Source: Bacteroidales bacterium
GTDB taxonomy: Bacteria > Bacteroidota > Bacteroidia > Bacteroidales > UBA1715
Direction: 5' to 3'
DNA: 64,000 bases
Assembly: GCA_016714605.1 (NCBI GenBank)
Contig: JADKDL010000001.1
Location: forward strand, 1 to 64,000
The notes under the pieces are model-generated. The model saw nothing but the letters and a program-made list of their open reading frames with translations. It ran no database searches and was not told the DNA's origin. The position numbers and the translations under genes are program-made. Positions 11,601 to 19,069 of the stretch are shown here, in pieces (the first letter of the stretch is position 1; each line of letters starts with the position of its first letter).

Positions 11601-13566
11601 CTGTTGATGCAGTATTTATTGTAAAAGCTCCTGTCGATGTTATATCAGACAATCCTGTAATATCTACATCAGAATTTGTAGTGAATGAAGTAATTAATGA
11701 TATCGGACTACTCGCTGCATTGGTAATAGTAAGTTTTCCGGTAGCATCTTTAGTAATTGCTCCGGTTATGTCCATTGTCAAGCCACTTGCATTATTTATT
11801 GTTTGTTCTCCGTTAAAAGTAACTATTCCGGCACCAGTTTTTGAAAATATACTATTATTAGTAATACCACCCGAACAAGTAAAAGTTCCACCTCCTGATT
11901 GAGAAAATGTACCATTATTCAAAATACCTCCTTGAAAAACAAAATCTCCATTATTTGCAGTTGATACCGAAGCGTTTGGATGAATGGTAAGTAAACCTAC
12001 AAAAGTATTTGCAGGAACCTCATTTCTATTATCTGTAATTTTTCCGAAAACTTCTGTTGTACCACTAACAGTTACAGCATATCTTTCACAATTTAAGTTA
12101 CCATCTTTTCCAATAATCAAATTATTCATTGTAATTCCTGTCGCAACGTTATTGGTAATATTATGAAGAATTGCAACATCATCTCCTGCTACAGGAACTG
12201 TACTGTTGTTCCATGTAGAAGGAGTACTCCAACTACCATGGGCAACTGTATATTTTGTTGGTAATGGATAATCGAAACAACCTGAAGCCTCTCCTAAAGT
12301 CCAAATACCTAATAATTGAGTTCCATTAAAACTAACTGAATTAGCTGTGTGATTGAATGTTGTAGTTACTTCATTTTCTACCCAACCTGCAGTAGACGAA
12401 AGTCTACCTACAGTTGTAAGATTTGCCTCAACTATTGCTCCACTCACATCATTATCTGTATAAAAAAATGAACCAGTAGATCCTGACAAATTCAAATCAG
12501 TTGAACTTAAATTCCAAAACCGTTTAATTGCATTATCAACACCATTGAGTAGTGTATGTCTTGATGAAGATATAGTAACTATTAAAGTCCCATTTATATC
12601 TCCTGTAGCATTCGTTATTTCAAAAGGAGAATAATCGGACCCTGTTCCAATGGGAAAAACAGTTTGCCAATCTCCTAAAGCATTTCCTGTTCTAATCAAA
12701 CGACCACCATTAGCAAAGTCAATAAAACTGCTGGAAGAAGGAGTACCTAAAAACCGACTTCCTGTTTGCATCGTAAGATCAAAACCGGATAAATCAAGCA
12801 AACCATTATTAAAACTTAAAGATCCATTTGCCAACACAGTTATACTTGAAGCTAAATATTTTCTAGCTGAATTTTCTAATTGTAAATTGTAGTAACTCAC
12901 ATTATCAACTCTCTGAGGTACTGTACCATTAAATATTACAGTACTTGTATTAGCTGTAAACACATTTACATTAAAATGTCTTCCAATTGTAATTATTGAA
13001 GCACTTGCAATCAATCTGCCAAAGTCACCAGTTCCTAATGAAACACCAACGTTCAAAAATCCGGCTCCGGTAAATTCAATCCAGTTTTCTGTATTATCTC
13101 CTAACATTGCTATACTATTAGCAACGTTGATTGTACCGGCTACTGCAGTAAGGTTTAACCGCCTACTTGCACTAGCTACGTTTGGCATATTGATATTATC
13201 GCAATTCAAAATACCACCATTTACAGCAACTGTTTGAGTAAAATCTGCTGTAGGTGCAGAATATGCAATATTGCCACTAATTGATAAAATACTAGCCCCC
13301 GAGATGCTCAAAGAACTATTTGCAGTATTATTTACTGCAAATGTTAGCGACTTACAATTTGCATTAGCATCCACAGTACATTGTGCACCATTAGCAATTA
13401 TAACATCTTTGGTACCATCGGGCACACCATTGTTCCAATTTCCGGCATTACTCCAATTTCCAGTACCTGAAAATGTTGTTGTTTGTGCAAATACTTGAAT
13501 GCTTACAATCAAACAGAGAGAAAAGAAAATAATAAATTTCTTTTTTAGAAAATCTTGCATATTCAT
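2617..13566 (-). CDS. Giant secreted beta-strand repeat protein (adhesin-like), main N-terminal part of 3649 residues
   Basis: It begins MNMQDFLKKK, followed by a hydrophobic stretch and an FAQ cleavage site near residue 28, so it is exported by Sec. The rest is a long series of short beta-strand units (patterns like GNWTNNGTF, VTFDGGxQTI, FNNIxFSGTGTKT) that should fold as beta-helix or beta-solenoid. Modules with the W-x-x-x-x-NW-NGVPxxxDxVII pattern recur near 13460, 12230, 8930 and 4770, dividing the protein into blocks. Size and composition are like Bacteroidota surface proteins exported by type IX secretion. That route is inferred, because no sorting domain is visible before the frame breaks at 2617. 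It is transcribed alone, behind the polysaccharide-locus terminator. Function is unknown; adhesion or matrix roles are typical of such proteins. Confidence 0.88.
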   Translation of the reverse strand: MNMQDFLKKKFIIFFSLCLIVSIQVFAQTTTFSGTGNWSNAGNWNNGVPDGTKDVIIANGAQCTVDANANCKSLTFAVNNTANSSLSISGASILSISGNIAYSAPTADFTQTVAVNGGILNCDNINMPNVASASRRLNLTAVAGTINVANSIAMLGDNTENWIEFTGAGFLNVGVSLGTGDFGRLIASASIITIGRHFNVNVFTANTSTVIFNGTVPQRVDNVSYYNLQLENSARKYLASSITVLANGSLSFNNGLLDLSGFDLTMQTGSRFLGTPSSSSFIDFANGGRLIRTGNALGDWQTVFPIGTGSDYSPFEITNATGDINGTLIVTISSSRHTLLNGVDNAIKRFWNLSSTDLNLSGSTGSFFYTDNDVSGAIVEANLTTVGRLSSTAGWVENEVTTTFNHTANSVSFNGTQLLGIWTLGEASGCFDYPLPTKYTVAHGSWSTPSTWNNSTVPVAGDDVAILHNITNNVATGITMNNLIIGKDGNLNCERYAVTVSGTTEVFGKITDNRNEVPANTFVGLLTIHPNASVSTANNGDFVFQGGILNNGTFSQSGGGTFTCSGGITNNSIFSKTGAGIVTFNGEQTINNASGLTMDITGAITKDATGKLTITNAASSPISLITSFTTNSDVDITGLSDITSTGAFTINTASTVSNQNTGIVTISGALNGNDAGSTWINEANTTLYYRNTTQPFNTNGNLNVSTNPNKVIYGLNGNQTIRTTGTTYHNLNIESGGTKTVSGLLTVNGDCTIKNGLTVSTTINNIVIGGDLLIGNSAVATLTQTSGTLTASNLIVNGSSTLNYNAQATIANDITIELGSNFANGTANTINNLTLQGDLIVNGTFDLYTDTDSRTNLIIDGDTPHLLSGTPTLFQLNNFTINPSSNTTDLGFTIDVESSVSIGAGSTLAANAHNHTVLGNWTNDGTLSSSGTVTFDGGTQTIGAEPNFNNIIFSTAGTKTVSGAVSTLGDFEISGGATINTTVNNITIGGSLVASNSATATLTQTTGTLSATNLTANGGNIFNFNANATISNDIAVSNNSILNLNSGGATIFNYIVANDITVALGSTFAAGTSNYTNNLTLQGHLLVNGGFDLWYDGDSRTNLIIDGNTAHSFSGTPTAFQLYNFTTNASSNTTDLGFAIDAEGSVSIGASSTLAANAHSHTVLGNWTNDGILSSSGTVTFDGGTQTIGAEPNFNNIAFSTAGNKYFLGDITATGNFSSANATVYLSNDATAKTHTFHGDLTLTSGFLYAASVDGIHTLNIGGNLQVDGTLDLYSSATRYATLSFVDNVSRSISGTPVLFDLYNLDLAANSNTTALGFDIVTGANYFIRNNINVASNATLSTNSHNLDIYGNIMIAANGTLNVNDNSVLTFYAASKFIENSGNLIIEGTSGNNARLTASAVANRFYVNNLSGSSLQMKYFDVDYLTGIGITLAAGGIADAIADNFSFGTFGANCNSTQCLDLSGVDFTSNNPVIATSTVFNTVGTYNISRTGGTGLLQFVDATGTKAGESFDNDNGNPGTLISWTYPATSYFTVASGDFMNPAIWNADPTGHFADATSVFQIMDGHDVILNGDIDVLELIVGEGTSGSLAIGNNTTARTMTIREQLKIYNGASVNVGSAATHIVKMYGNISNDGTSNFRTTSSNVANVEFYGPSSKINGLNTTVFNTVIFKSGTVATAYRAMDINQNVEIETGAVFNDGGLRHTVARNWTETGTGQRTGLGTIVFDGTVSIIQATDATTVEFFNAECSGTGAVDFASSTVAFTTAISGSFTVADTKEVQLTDDQMTVTGNFTVSPSARFTVTTAALTFNGNADQSIDLTGDAVFYDLVFSGTGIKTVIGNIKNTRYFTINAGATVAGNGSHIIGNTFTVNGTCNFSGEITVKAGNITSTNIVLDFAHIQNLYIDGSIYLTTLSTLDVIINGNLQVLTGSFYINNNTSLSCSGAGIFTLNAGSVLYVRDDNGFPTGFSSYILNPTSITRYDADLDQIVRGGADLNYGILYVFNNTNAVARTKTADGIIDVEGRLYLGDDPILFDLQGFDFNIAGNIENASLATIDMTDGGTLTLDAEDAPQSMWLGTYNLTNLNFTLASPISTRTKTINSGATVSMLGNLTASCGSTGSFLLDIALLDNVIAGTPQNITLGANCRLSTTIADFGTDVLSNFLGSIDVLNGTVHYASTTETQLIADGLVYGNLAFSGTQIKEAKGNLDINGSISVVNNTPYFKAGGYTHQIAGEWLLGIGNTRVADMMPTDKIIFDGIVQTIAQSNFQTLEIANSGVCSLYGTLSIYGDFNVKNAAQFDALSENITMYGNTTFEPTGIFIQQTTGTVTFASITSDQVIASNPNSYYGNITITKNDGATNQTLTAATDVIIKNNLFLTTNTAVFDLNNNQLKLGGFLTVNENINIGTNAFIPGNGMVILDGLDIQEIRHYSAYPLTFHDLTFNSTTNKSFRCYGVDPSRLISVTGDFTNNGQNFYGYINNDAGNTYVNFNVAGNWTNNGTFYHLNAGTVLFNGNNQDIGKSDFWNVIFGGTGTKLLRYGNMTVKANLTISDGVTLDVDEVENNSILISNNWDMSAAGAVFIAREGLVRFDGGGTIITGLAAEDANKNFYDVEISANFGLSGTLDVDNDFTIISGTFTTGTNSVYLGGSFVNVGGTFTHTNSPLAHLIFNATVGNKTIDAGASGTAFNLTSIDAAPGIEYTVENNFSINNNNNFTINSGILKLNGKKITVNSANTKILINTSGVFDINEGSIINFTNNSQSIFNEGGVLKIVGTEENVATLTRSGGSYYIVQNTGVLHANYYRCEMIGSGANGCLTINGGSLDETNNLSNGTFFSGASTANTTAYINLNGLQIDNATNLTIENITFNGGGTTNKNVRRNLPPPSTNNGYVEFQDCIGSLSGALNEMDDNNATTGFVRWTYPNGFFWQGDVSADWHDGANWAGGIAPSDSSHFVYFDPSLYIGPNPIARITGDNAVCGKIVLNSGVAFGVSLENNYDLTIYGAVVVNTGTSINVTSANSEINAYGDWTNAGTFTHGSAKVNFLAPSGVVNISQSTVSPFYNVEFYSTHSASFVLGSNLAFNGNFTLTKGSIDVLTRDITVKGDWFVNVDSGAVFYPQTRTVTFDGGDQTIKNGTLFNVTNSGTGTKLLLSNIDINGTFTISAGVTFNGQEYEIYVGTNWTNNNIFTQTGLGMVIFDGGNQQIDVTGSSETRFNKLTFAGNGTKTFYKPSDVWGDFVINSGCIVSFGSHIIDGGVASNSFINNGSIYLNGVDNFPTAFETISMSATSIVLYYYNGGDQIIRTPDDTWAYGNLYLRNSSATSYKKITEAGNLKIAGNLYIDNTTVLLDVNTNSTNITLTGSIVAVTGCQQIEWGTGTTKLTHIGGDWTIDKDITLFNNLELNWTGSRWTRIAGNISITGDFTIKSGSYLLMDPDNSSSPFRITSTVLGKTFLMETGSRLYCALPSATGPAMPVNFTNYNIHPSSTVYLRAGNGINQTIYTGNGIVYGGIVFQNTKTVTTDGIATFQTMGNLNMGTCIFNDAGRSVSTAGSTTTLYDYTPTSGVTFTFNGANQTINNTNQIYFENVVFAGSGTKTLGSNSTILISGNVIINPNITVASSRNTTFNGSAWTNNGIYRNTVNFTVSGLGNQAYKSGCSK
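9961..11146. repeat. Two near-identical copies of about 450 bp inside the giant gene, offset 738 bp
   Basis: The stretch starting at 9961 and the one starting at 10699 are aligned almost base for base for about 400-450 bp. They encode the same protein segment twice (SRTNLIIDG, SGTPTxFQLxNFT, SNTTDLGF, SxGASSTLAANAHxHTVLGNW, GGTQTIGAEPNFNNI). The match fades at both ends. This is a recent internal duplication of a repeat block, far closer than the general similarity between modules of the protein. Confidence 0.85.
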
Positions 13567-13936
13567 AGATGTAAAATATAAAGTATTGTTCTTCCTTTAA
13601 TTATAAAAATTTAGAAAGATAAAAAATTTAGTTTGTCTTTATTTTTTGTATCGGACTTTTTATTAATTACATCCAAATACAGAGGCTCTAAATGTACAAT
13701 TTATTTTTAAATTGCATCTATTATCTTTATGAAATAAAATTGAATTATATCATGTTTATTGATAATATATATTAACATTTTATTAAAAATAGAGTCTTAT
13801 TTTACTGTGTTTTTAGTTTTGAATAATTGCATTTTTGCAATTATTCATATTAATTTAACTTTATAAAAATCAGATTTCTTGTCTTAATCTTATTTATAAA
13901 TATTTTTATGAAAACTAATTCGTTATTTCTGATATA
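13567..13936. other. Gene-free leader region of the giant gene
   Basis: This AT-rich stretch lies between the giant gene and the polysaccharide-locus terminator. I see no coding potential and no convincing TAnnTTTG promoter for the giant gene. The only clear structure is a hairpin at 13820-13847. The long untranslated leader implied for the giant gene may begin anywhere here. Confidence 0.5.
13820..13847. repeat. Perfect 12-bp inverted repeat with 4-base loop
   Basis: The arms at 13820-13831 (tgaataattgca) and 13836-13847 are exact reverse complements around tttt. No T run follows on the minus strand, so it does not look like an intrinsic terminator for that strand. It lies about 250 bases upstream of the giant gene start and could be a leader structure or an operator. 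Confidence 0.45.
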
Positions 13937-13997
13937 TATTTCATAATAAAAAAGAGGCTGACAAAAATTTTGTCAGCCTCTTTTTTATTATGAAATA
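13937..13997 (-). terminator. Near-perfect 30-bp palindromic terminator of the polysaccharide locus
   Basis: The arms 13937-13966 and 13968-13997 are perfect reverse complements around a single central base. The GC-rich core is gaggctgac/gtcagcctc, flanked by A and T runs, so it can act as an intrinsic terminator in both directions. It lies 9 bases beyond the stop of the last polysaccharide gene and upstream of the giant gene, which separates the two transcription units. Confidence 0.9.
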
Positions 13998-14005
13998 CTA
14001 TAAAA

Positions 14006-14827
14006 TTATTCTCTATTTGAAAGCTCAATTATTTTTGTTCTAATCTGAAAGAAATAATTTGCTTTATATTTTGCTAAAAAATATCCGGCACTTCCGTCAA
14101 TTACACCCAACTTAATAATATAAGAATAAACGAAATATAACATTGGTAAAAAATAACTTTTAAAAAGTGAATATTTAATTCTTTGACGAAACGTAAAGTG
14201 CTTTTTATTGGAATTTTTTATATGTATATATCTTTTTGCTTCCCAAGTCGAATAAGCATTGTGTCTCGCTATATATTGTTCTAATCCTTTATAATCGTTA
14301 TGCAAAATATGATTTTTAAAAACTCCTATTTCACCTTCAATTATCGGATGCTCATGTACTTCCATATCTAGATGCGACCATGAGTCTTCATCAATTTTCT
14401 CATATTCTCCTTTATTTTTTTTGAAAATGGGCAGCTTTTTCATTTTATCTCCAAAACTAAGTTTCTTACCCATAAAATGATTTTGGTAATAAACAATAAA
14501 ACCCGCATATTTGCTTTCAAATATCTTTTCTCGTAATTCTTGAATAAATTCAATTGTTAGATACTCATCGGCATCAAGAAAGAAAATCCAATCATTTTTA
14601 ATATAAATATTTCTAAGTGCCCAATTTCTCTTTTTTGGAAATTTTCCGTTCCAATTAAAATTATAATATTCGAATCCATACTTGTTTACAATTTCTGGTG
14701 TACTATCTGTACTATTTGAATCTACAACAATAACTTGTGCAAATTCACCAAGTTTATCTAAACAGTTTGGTAAGTTTTTTTCTTCATTTTTAACGGGAAT
14801 GATTACCGTTACAGGTATTATGTTCAT
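14006..14827 (-). CDS. Family 2 glycosyltransferase (WaaE/KdtX-like)
   Basis: A 273-residue GT-A glycosyltransferase. It opens with VTVIIPVKNEEKNLPNCLD and VVDSNSTDSTPEI, the nucleotide-binding start of GT2 enzymes, and has the metal-binding DxD-type FFLDADEYLT near residue 66. The C-terminal part carries hydrophobic and basic stretches suggesting membrane association. It resembles the LPS core glucosyltransferase group WaaE/KdtX, but donor and acceptor cannot be read from the sequence. It is the last gene of the polysaccharide operon and overlaps the upstream acyltransferase stop by four bases, so the two are translationally coupled. The operon terminator follows at once. Confidence 0.88.
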   Translation of the reverse strand: MNIIPVTVIIPVKNEEKNLPNCLDKLGEFAQVIVVDSNSTDSTPEIVNKYGFEYYNFNWNGKFPKKRNWALRNIYIKNDWIFFLDADEYLTIEFIQELREKIFESKYAGFIVYYQNHFMGKKLSFGDKMKKLPIFKKNKGEYEKIDEDSWSHLDMEVHEHPIIEGEIGVFKNHILHNDYKGLEQYIARHNAYSTWEAKRYIHIKNSNKKHFTFRQRIKYSLFKSYFLPMLYFVYSYIIKLGVIDGSAGYFLAKYKANYFFQIRTKIIELSNRE

Positions 14828-15372
14828 TTAATCTCTCTTTTGTTAATATATTTAGCAGGATTTCCTCCTACAATTGTCCATGCTTCTACATCTTTATAAA
14901 CAGAAGCTGTTGCACCGACTACTGCTCCTTCTCCTATTGTAACTCCCATGCCAATAAAAGCTTGCGTTGCTATCCAGGCTCCATTTTTTATAATAATTGG
15001 AGCTGTTATCAAATCAAAACTTTTTGTATTTATATTATGAGACCCCGGACACAAATAAACTTTCTGTGATACAATAACATTTGCTTCTAAAATTACCTTA
15101 TCAACATTATAGCAATCAACATCTGATGCTAAACACGAATATGCACCCATTTCAAGGTTTGAAGGTAAATATATCTTTACAGAAGAATAAACATTTGCAG
15201 TACTATGAATTTTAGCACCGAAAATTCTTAGTAAATATATTTTCCATAGTCGTCCTATACTTCTTGGTAACGGACGTGCAAAAACAGTCCATACAAACGA
15301 CCAAATAAATCGAATTATTTGATTTCTTCTACTTAAAGAATTTTTATACTCAGAAAAATCTATTTTTTGCAT
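14824..15372 (-). CDS. Left-handed beta-helix acyltransferase (WcaF-like), start set at 15372
   Basis: A 182-residue hexapeptide-repeat acyltransferase that probably O-acetylates a sugar of the polysaccharide. The N-terminal RPLPRSIGRLWKIYLLRIFGAKI segment is like WcaF-type colanic acid acetyltransferases. The C-terminal hexapeptide repeats (IIIKNGAWIATQAFIGMGVTIGEGAVVGA) and the ending WTIVGGNPAKYI are typical. An upstream in-frame ATG at 15444 would add 24 residues that lie inside the end of the methyltransferase gene. I prefer the ATG at 15372 (MQKIDFSEYKNS), which follows the methyltransferase stop by five bases and matches the family's usual length. Confidence 0.86.
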   Translation of the reverse strand: MQKIDFSEYKNSLSRRNQIIRFIWSFVWTVFARPLPRSIGRLWKIYLLRIFGAKIHSTANVYSSVKIYLPSNLEMGAYSCLASDVDCYNVDKVILEANVIVSQKVYLCPGSHNINTKSFDLITAPIIIKNGAWIATQAFIGMGVTIGEGAVVGATASVYKDVEAWTIVGGNPAKYINKREIK

Positions 15373-15377
15373 AACTA

Positions 15378-16010
15378 TTATTTTAAAACAGAAACTCTTG
15401 CATGTATCATCATTGATTTCCATAAATAAGGTAATCGACCACATCCCTTGAAATCAATTACCTCAAAATCAAATTCTTTTAAAAGAACGGTTATTGATTT
15501 CTTTGACCAAAATTTTATATGACCTCCATCCCAAAGTGCAGTAAAATGTTTATCCATTGCTCCGGTCACTGATAAAACAATATTTTTTATATAACCATGA
15601 TAGGGTGTTGATAAAATTAAATCACCACCGCCTGATTGTTGTAATATTTGCTTGCAAAAAGAAACATAATGTCGAGGATTGTATAAATGCTCTATAACTT
15701 CTGTTGAAATGATACATCTAAATGGTATTTCTCTCAACTGTTCTGGAAGACTATCTTTTGTCAAATCTTGCAAGAAAAATCTATCAGATACAGTACTTCT
15801 AGCTATTTGTATTCCTTTTTCTGAGGCATCTGTTCCGTATATATTATATCCTTGTTTTAGTAAAAAAATAGCCATAGAACCATTACCGCAACCAATATCT
15901 AAAATTGGAGAACCATCTTTGGGTAACATTGGCAACAAAACATTTGCTAAATAAGCATGCGTATGACTTGGTGTTGCCGTCTGCCATCCATAATCTTTGT
16001 ATTCTGTCAT
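15378..16010 (-). CDS. Class I SAM-dependent methyltransferase
   Basis: A 210-residue cytoplasmic methyltransferase with the SAM-binding motif PILDIGCGNGSMAIFLL near residue 37, an acidic end of strand 2 (GTDAS) and a post-motif CIISTEVIEHLYNPRHY. This is the pattern of ubiquinone/glycosyl methyltransferase-like enzymes (Methyltransf_11/23). In this operon it most likely methylates a sugar or lipid-linked precursor; the substrate is not determinable. It is transcribed with the acyltransferase genes on both sides. Confidence 0.85.
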   Translation of the reverse strand: MTEYKDYGWQTATPSHTHAYLANVLLPMLPKDGSPILDIGCGNGSMAIFLLKQGYNIYGTDASEKGIQIARSTVSDRFFLQDLTKDSLPEQLREIPFRCIISTEVIEHLYNPRHYVSFCKQILQQSGGGDLILSTPYHGYIKNIVLSVTGAMDKHFTALWDGGHIKFWSKKSITVLLKEFDFEVIDFKGCGRLPYLWKSMMIHARVSVLK

Positions 16011-16039
16011 CTGTAGAGTGATTAATATATTTCGGTTAT

Positions 16040-17779
16040 TTAATTATTACTTTCTTGGCTAATTGATAAAATCTTTTCTAATTCATGATCGAAAAGCGTT
16101 GCAAAATATTTTGCACCTGCTTCTGTTAGATGTCTGCAATCTTGACTTATGAACTTACAATCAGGAGTAAATACAGGCACTTTTCCCAATGAATCAGAAA
16201 TTTTATCAACAATATCAATATATTTGTCTTTCCAAATAAATTTAATACTATCATTTATTTTATAATATCTATTTTCCATTCTCGTCTTTTGAAAACAAAA
16301 ATCATCACTGAAATTGTTATAAAATATTCCGTTGCTAACTCCAAAATTTTTAGTTCCTACGCACCAAATTTTTGAATAATCAGGTTGTAATGAATCAATA
16401 CCATTTTTTGAAATATTTGTAACAAAAACTATATCTGCTTTTTCTATTCTTTGCTTTGTGCTTTCTTCTTTTATTGAATATATGTATGACAAATCGATAA
16501 AATTTTTATATTTTGATTCCAATAAAACATTTACCCAATCTCTAGCATAACTATTTCCTATACATAATACTTTAATATTTTGAGAATCTGTAAAATCTTT
16601 ATTGAAATTATAAATATCTGCATTGTACTGAGCATGCATATTTCTCTTAGCTGATTTTTTTGAAATATCCAATTCTGGTATATCTTTCAATACTCCGGCT
16701 TTTTGGTAAATATAAAATGACGCTCCAATATTTAAGAATGAAATAATAATCAAAAGAATTACTAATTTTTTAACACTTATAAAGTCCTTATTTCTAAATG
16801 GAGTTTCAATAAATAAATAAGTTATGATAGACAAAATCAAAATTGATAAGGATAAAACAATTATATTAATTATTGTCATTTCCTGAATGAATATATACCT
16901 TCCAAATGCTAAAACTACTTGATGCCACATATATAAACTAAAACTAATTTTTCCAACCAATACAAACAATGTGTTTTTTAGCATAAATGCTGAAATTGGA
17001 GCATTATTATCAGATATTAGCAACAATAAGGTAAACAAAACTACAATTAATAAAAGTATACTAGAACTAATGAAGTTTATTGGAAATATTAAAAGAATTA
17101 AAAGAATTATCACAAAAACAAAAGAAAATTTTATTTGCAATAATTGTCTTCTAAAAATAATAGCTCCTATTCCACCTATTGAAAGTTCAAAAAATCTATA
17201 TTGTAGAAGATAAAATTTCTGTGCTGCATTTTCACTTTTCAGAAACAATATTACTGATAGTATTGAAATTGCAATAAGAACCGGTAAAATATACTTAGTT
17301 TTATCCTTCTTTAATAATAAAAAAAGCAATGGGTAAACCATGTAGAATTGTTCTTCAATTCCTAAACTCCATGTATGCATAAGTGGTTTAAACTCATTTA
17401 CTACGTCATAATAATTTCCGGTAGTTATAAGTTGAAGTATGTTATTGCTAAAAAATGTAGTAGCTACTATACTTTGACTTAAATTTTCTAGATCATCAGG
17501 TAACATAGTAAATATACCTACAACAAGTGTGAGTAAACTAAAAAAAGTAACTAAAGGAATAATTCTTCTTGTTCTTCTAATGTAAAATGTTTTTAAAGAA
17601 AATTTTGACTTCTCACTTTCTGAAAAAATTATTTTAGTTATTAAAAATCCGCTTATTACAAAAAAAATATCTACTCCTAAATATCCATTGGGCAAAAAAC
17701 CATAATGAAATATTATTACAGTAATAATTGCAATAGCTCTTAATCCATCAATATCTGCTCTGTACTTTTCTTTTTCCAT
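16040..17779 (-). CDS. Membrane acyltransferase 3 with C-terminal SGNH domain (OafA/YrhL-like)
   Basis: A 579-residue polytopic O-acetyltransferase. The N-terminus has the family hallmark YRADIDGLRAIAIITVI with FHYG, then GYLGVDIFFVISGFLIT and the RRxRRIIPL motif. About ten membrane segments follow to near residue 350. The last 180 residues form an SGNH-type domain: CIGNSYARDW carries the catalytic Ser block and DCRHLTEAGAKYF the catalytic D-x-x-H. Fused proteins of this kind move acetyl groups across the membrane and attach them to periplasmic glycans. It adds a fifth acyltransferase to the locus. Length and both active-site blocks look intact. Confidence 0.93.
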   Translation of the reverse strand: MEKEKYRADIDGLRAIAIITVIIFHYGFLPNGYLGVDIFFVISGFLITKIIFSESEKSKFSLKTFYIRRTRRIIPLVTFFSLLTLVVGIFTMLPDDLENLSQSIVATTFFSNNILQLITTGNYYDVVNEFKPLMHTWSLGIEEQFYMVYPLLFLLLKKDKTKYILPVLIAISILSVILFLKSENAAQKFYLLQYRFFELSIGGIGAIIFRRQLLQIKFSFVFVIILLILLIFPINFISSSILLLIVVLFTLLLLISDNNAPISAFMLKNTLFVLVGKISFSLYMWHQVVLAFGRYIFIQEMTIINIIVLSLSILILSIITYLFIETPFRNKDFISVKKLVILLIIISFLNIGASFYIYQKAGVLKDIPELDISKKSAKRNMHAQYNADIYNFNKDFTDSQNIKVLCIGNSYARDWVNVLLESKYKNFIDLSYIYSIKEESTKQRIEKADIVFVTNISKNGIDSLQPDYSKIWCVGTKNFGVSNGIFYNNFSDDFCFQKTRMENRYYKINDSIKFIWKDKYIDIVDKISDSLGKVPVFTPDCKFISQDCRHLTEAGAKYFATLFDHELEKILSISQESNN

Positions 17780-17798
17780 TCCAAAAAAACAAAATTTT

Positions 17799-18932
17799 TT
17801 AATCTAAATAAACAAAATCGGGTTTTACTTCATTATTAAGAATCCAATTATAAACTTGTACCATTTGTTTGGTTACAGCTTGTGTGGAATACTTTTTTTC
17901 AATCAAACTTCTGCCATTTTCTCCCATCTGTTTTAATTCTTGAATTGAGGTACTAAATACCTTATCTAATGTATTAGCTATAGAAGAAATTGAATTATCA
18001 ATCCACCACCCACAATTATATATCTCCAAATCATCCCAAGGAGTAGTATTTGAAGCAATTACTGGAATTTTCAATGCTAATGATTCTACGACTGACATTC
18101 CAAAATTTTCAGATTTACTCACTAAAACTGTTGCTTTAAAACTATTCATTATTGACTGCTTATCGGCTCCATGGGCAAAACCCTTAAAAATAATATTTTT
18201 ATTACTATTCTCATGAGCTAGACTTTTCAAGTAATTCACATAATCTTCATCGCCTCCACCTATTAAAACTAATTCCCATGATTCAGTTTTAACTCCTAAA
18301 CTATTCCAAGCTTTTATCAATAAATCAATATTTTTTATCGGATGCAATCTACCTATAAATCCAATCTGATTTTTTTTTGTGTTTTCAACCACATCGTTAA
18401 TATCAAATTCAACTGAATTTGGAATTATAGCAATTGGTGAACGAACACCAGCTTTTCTGTTAAATATGTATTCTTGCTTACAGGTAGCATGAACAACACT
18501 TGCTTTATTAAGTAAAGATTTTTGATATATACTCAACGCTAAATTCTTTACAATTGATCCTTTTAAAACATTTTCATACAACATTCCCCTTGTTGAAATA
18601 ATATATGGAACTGAATTATTTAAAGCATACTTGGTCGATATATTAGGCATATATTGCCATAATCCTTGAGCATGAACAATATCAAAATTTGTAATATTTT
18701 TCTTTAAATATTGATTGGGTGAGTATGAAACGCCAAAACGAGATTCAAAAGGTGAATCTAGCGAAACAATGAAACTATCTTCTGCAATAGGTTTTTCATT
18801 ATGCTTAGGTGTGTAACATAGTAAAGTTACATCAACTCCCAATTCTCGCAAAGATTTTGTAAGATTGTATGTACTTGCACTTGGACCTCCTTGATTTTCA
18901 CCTAAAGTATTTATGCTATGGAGTACTTTCAT
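17799..18932 (-). CDS. Family 4 glycosyltransferase
   Basis: A 377-residue GT-B glycosyltransferase. Its N-terminal acceptor domain begins MKVLHSINTLGENQGGPSAS with a glycine-rich loop. The C-terminal donor domain has GFIGRLHPIKNIDLLI and the E-x7-E signature region SKSENFGMSVVESLALKIPVIAS. It should transfer a sugar from a nucleotide donor during repeat-unit assembly on the cytoplasmic face. A 137-base gap separates it from the downstream acyltransferase side of the next gene. Specificity is unknown. Confidence 0.9.
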   Translation of the reverse strand: MKVLHSINTLGENQGGPSASTYNLTKSLRELGVDVTLLCYTPKHNEKPIAEDSFIVSLDSPFESRFGVSYSPNQYLKKNITNFDIVHAQGLWQYMPNISTKYALNNSVPYIISTRGMLYENVLKGSIVKNLALSIYQKSLLNKASVVHATCKQEYIFNRKAGVRSPIAIIPNSVEFDINDVVENTKKNQIGFIGRLHPIKNIDLLIKAWNSLGVKTESWELVLIGGGDEDYVNYLKSLAHENSNKNIIFKGFAHGADKQSIMNSFKATVLVSKSENFGMSVVESLALKIPVIASNTTPWDDLEIYNCGWWIDNSISSIANTLDKVFSTSIQELKQMGENGRSLIEKKYSTQAVTKQMVQVYNWILNNEVKPDFVYLD

Positions 18933-19069
18933 GTAACATTAATTTATGGATTTATTTAATTCATTCTATGAGTAAACATACTTTTTTCTTTTGTATAAAT
19001 ATCAATTAAACAACATAAAAAACCCATTCATTTAATTATAAAACTTCAATACTTATAAATATTATTAAA

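Noticed and set aside
4634..13498. Several plus-strand open frames of 60-124 codons opposite the giant gene
   Set aside because: They are antisense readings of the repeat protein with low-complexity composition and no supported start, homology or neighbours.
13820..13847. Hairpin considered as a second terminator
   Set aside because: No T run follows on the minus strand, so intrinsic termination is unlikely; it is kept only as a repeat.
15372..15444. Extended N-terminus for the WcaF-like acyltransferase
   Set aside because: The extra 24 residues read through the methyltransferase 3' end in another frame; the ATG at 15372 gives the normal N-terminus.
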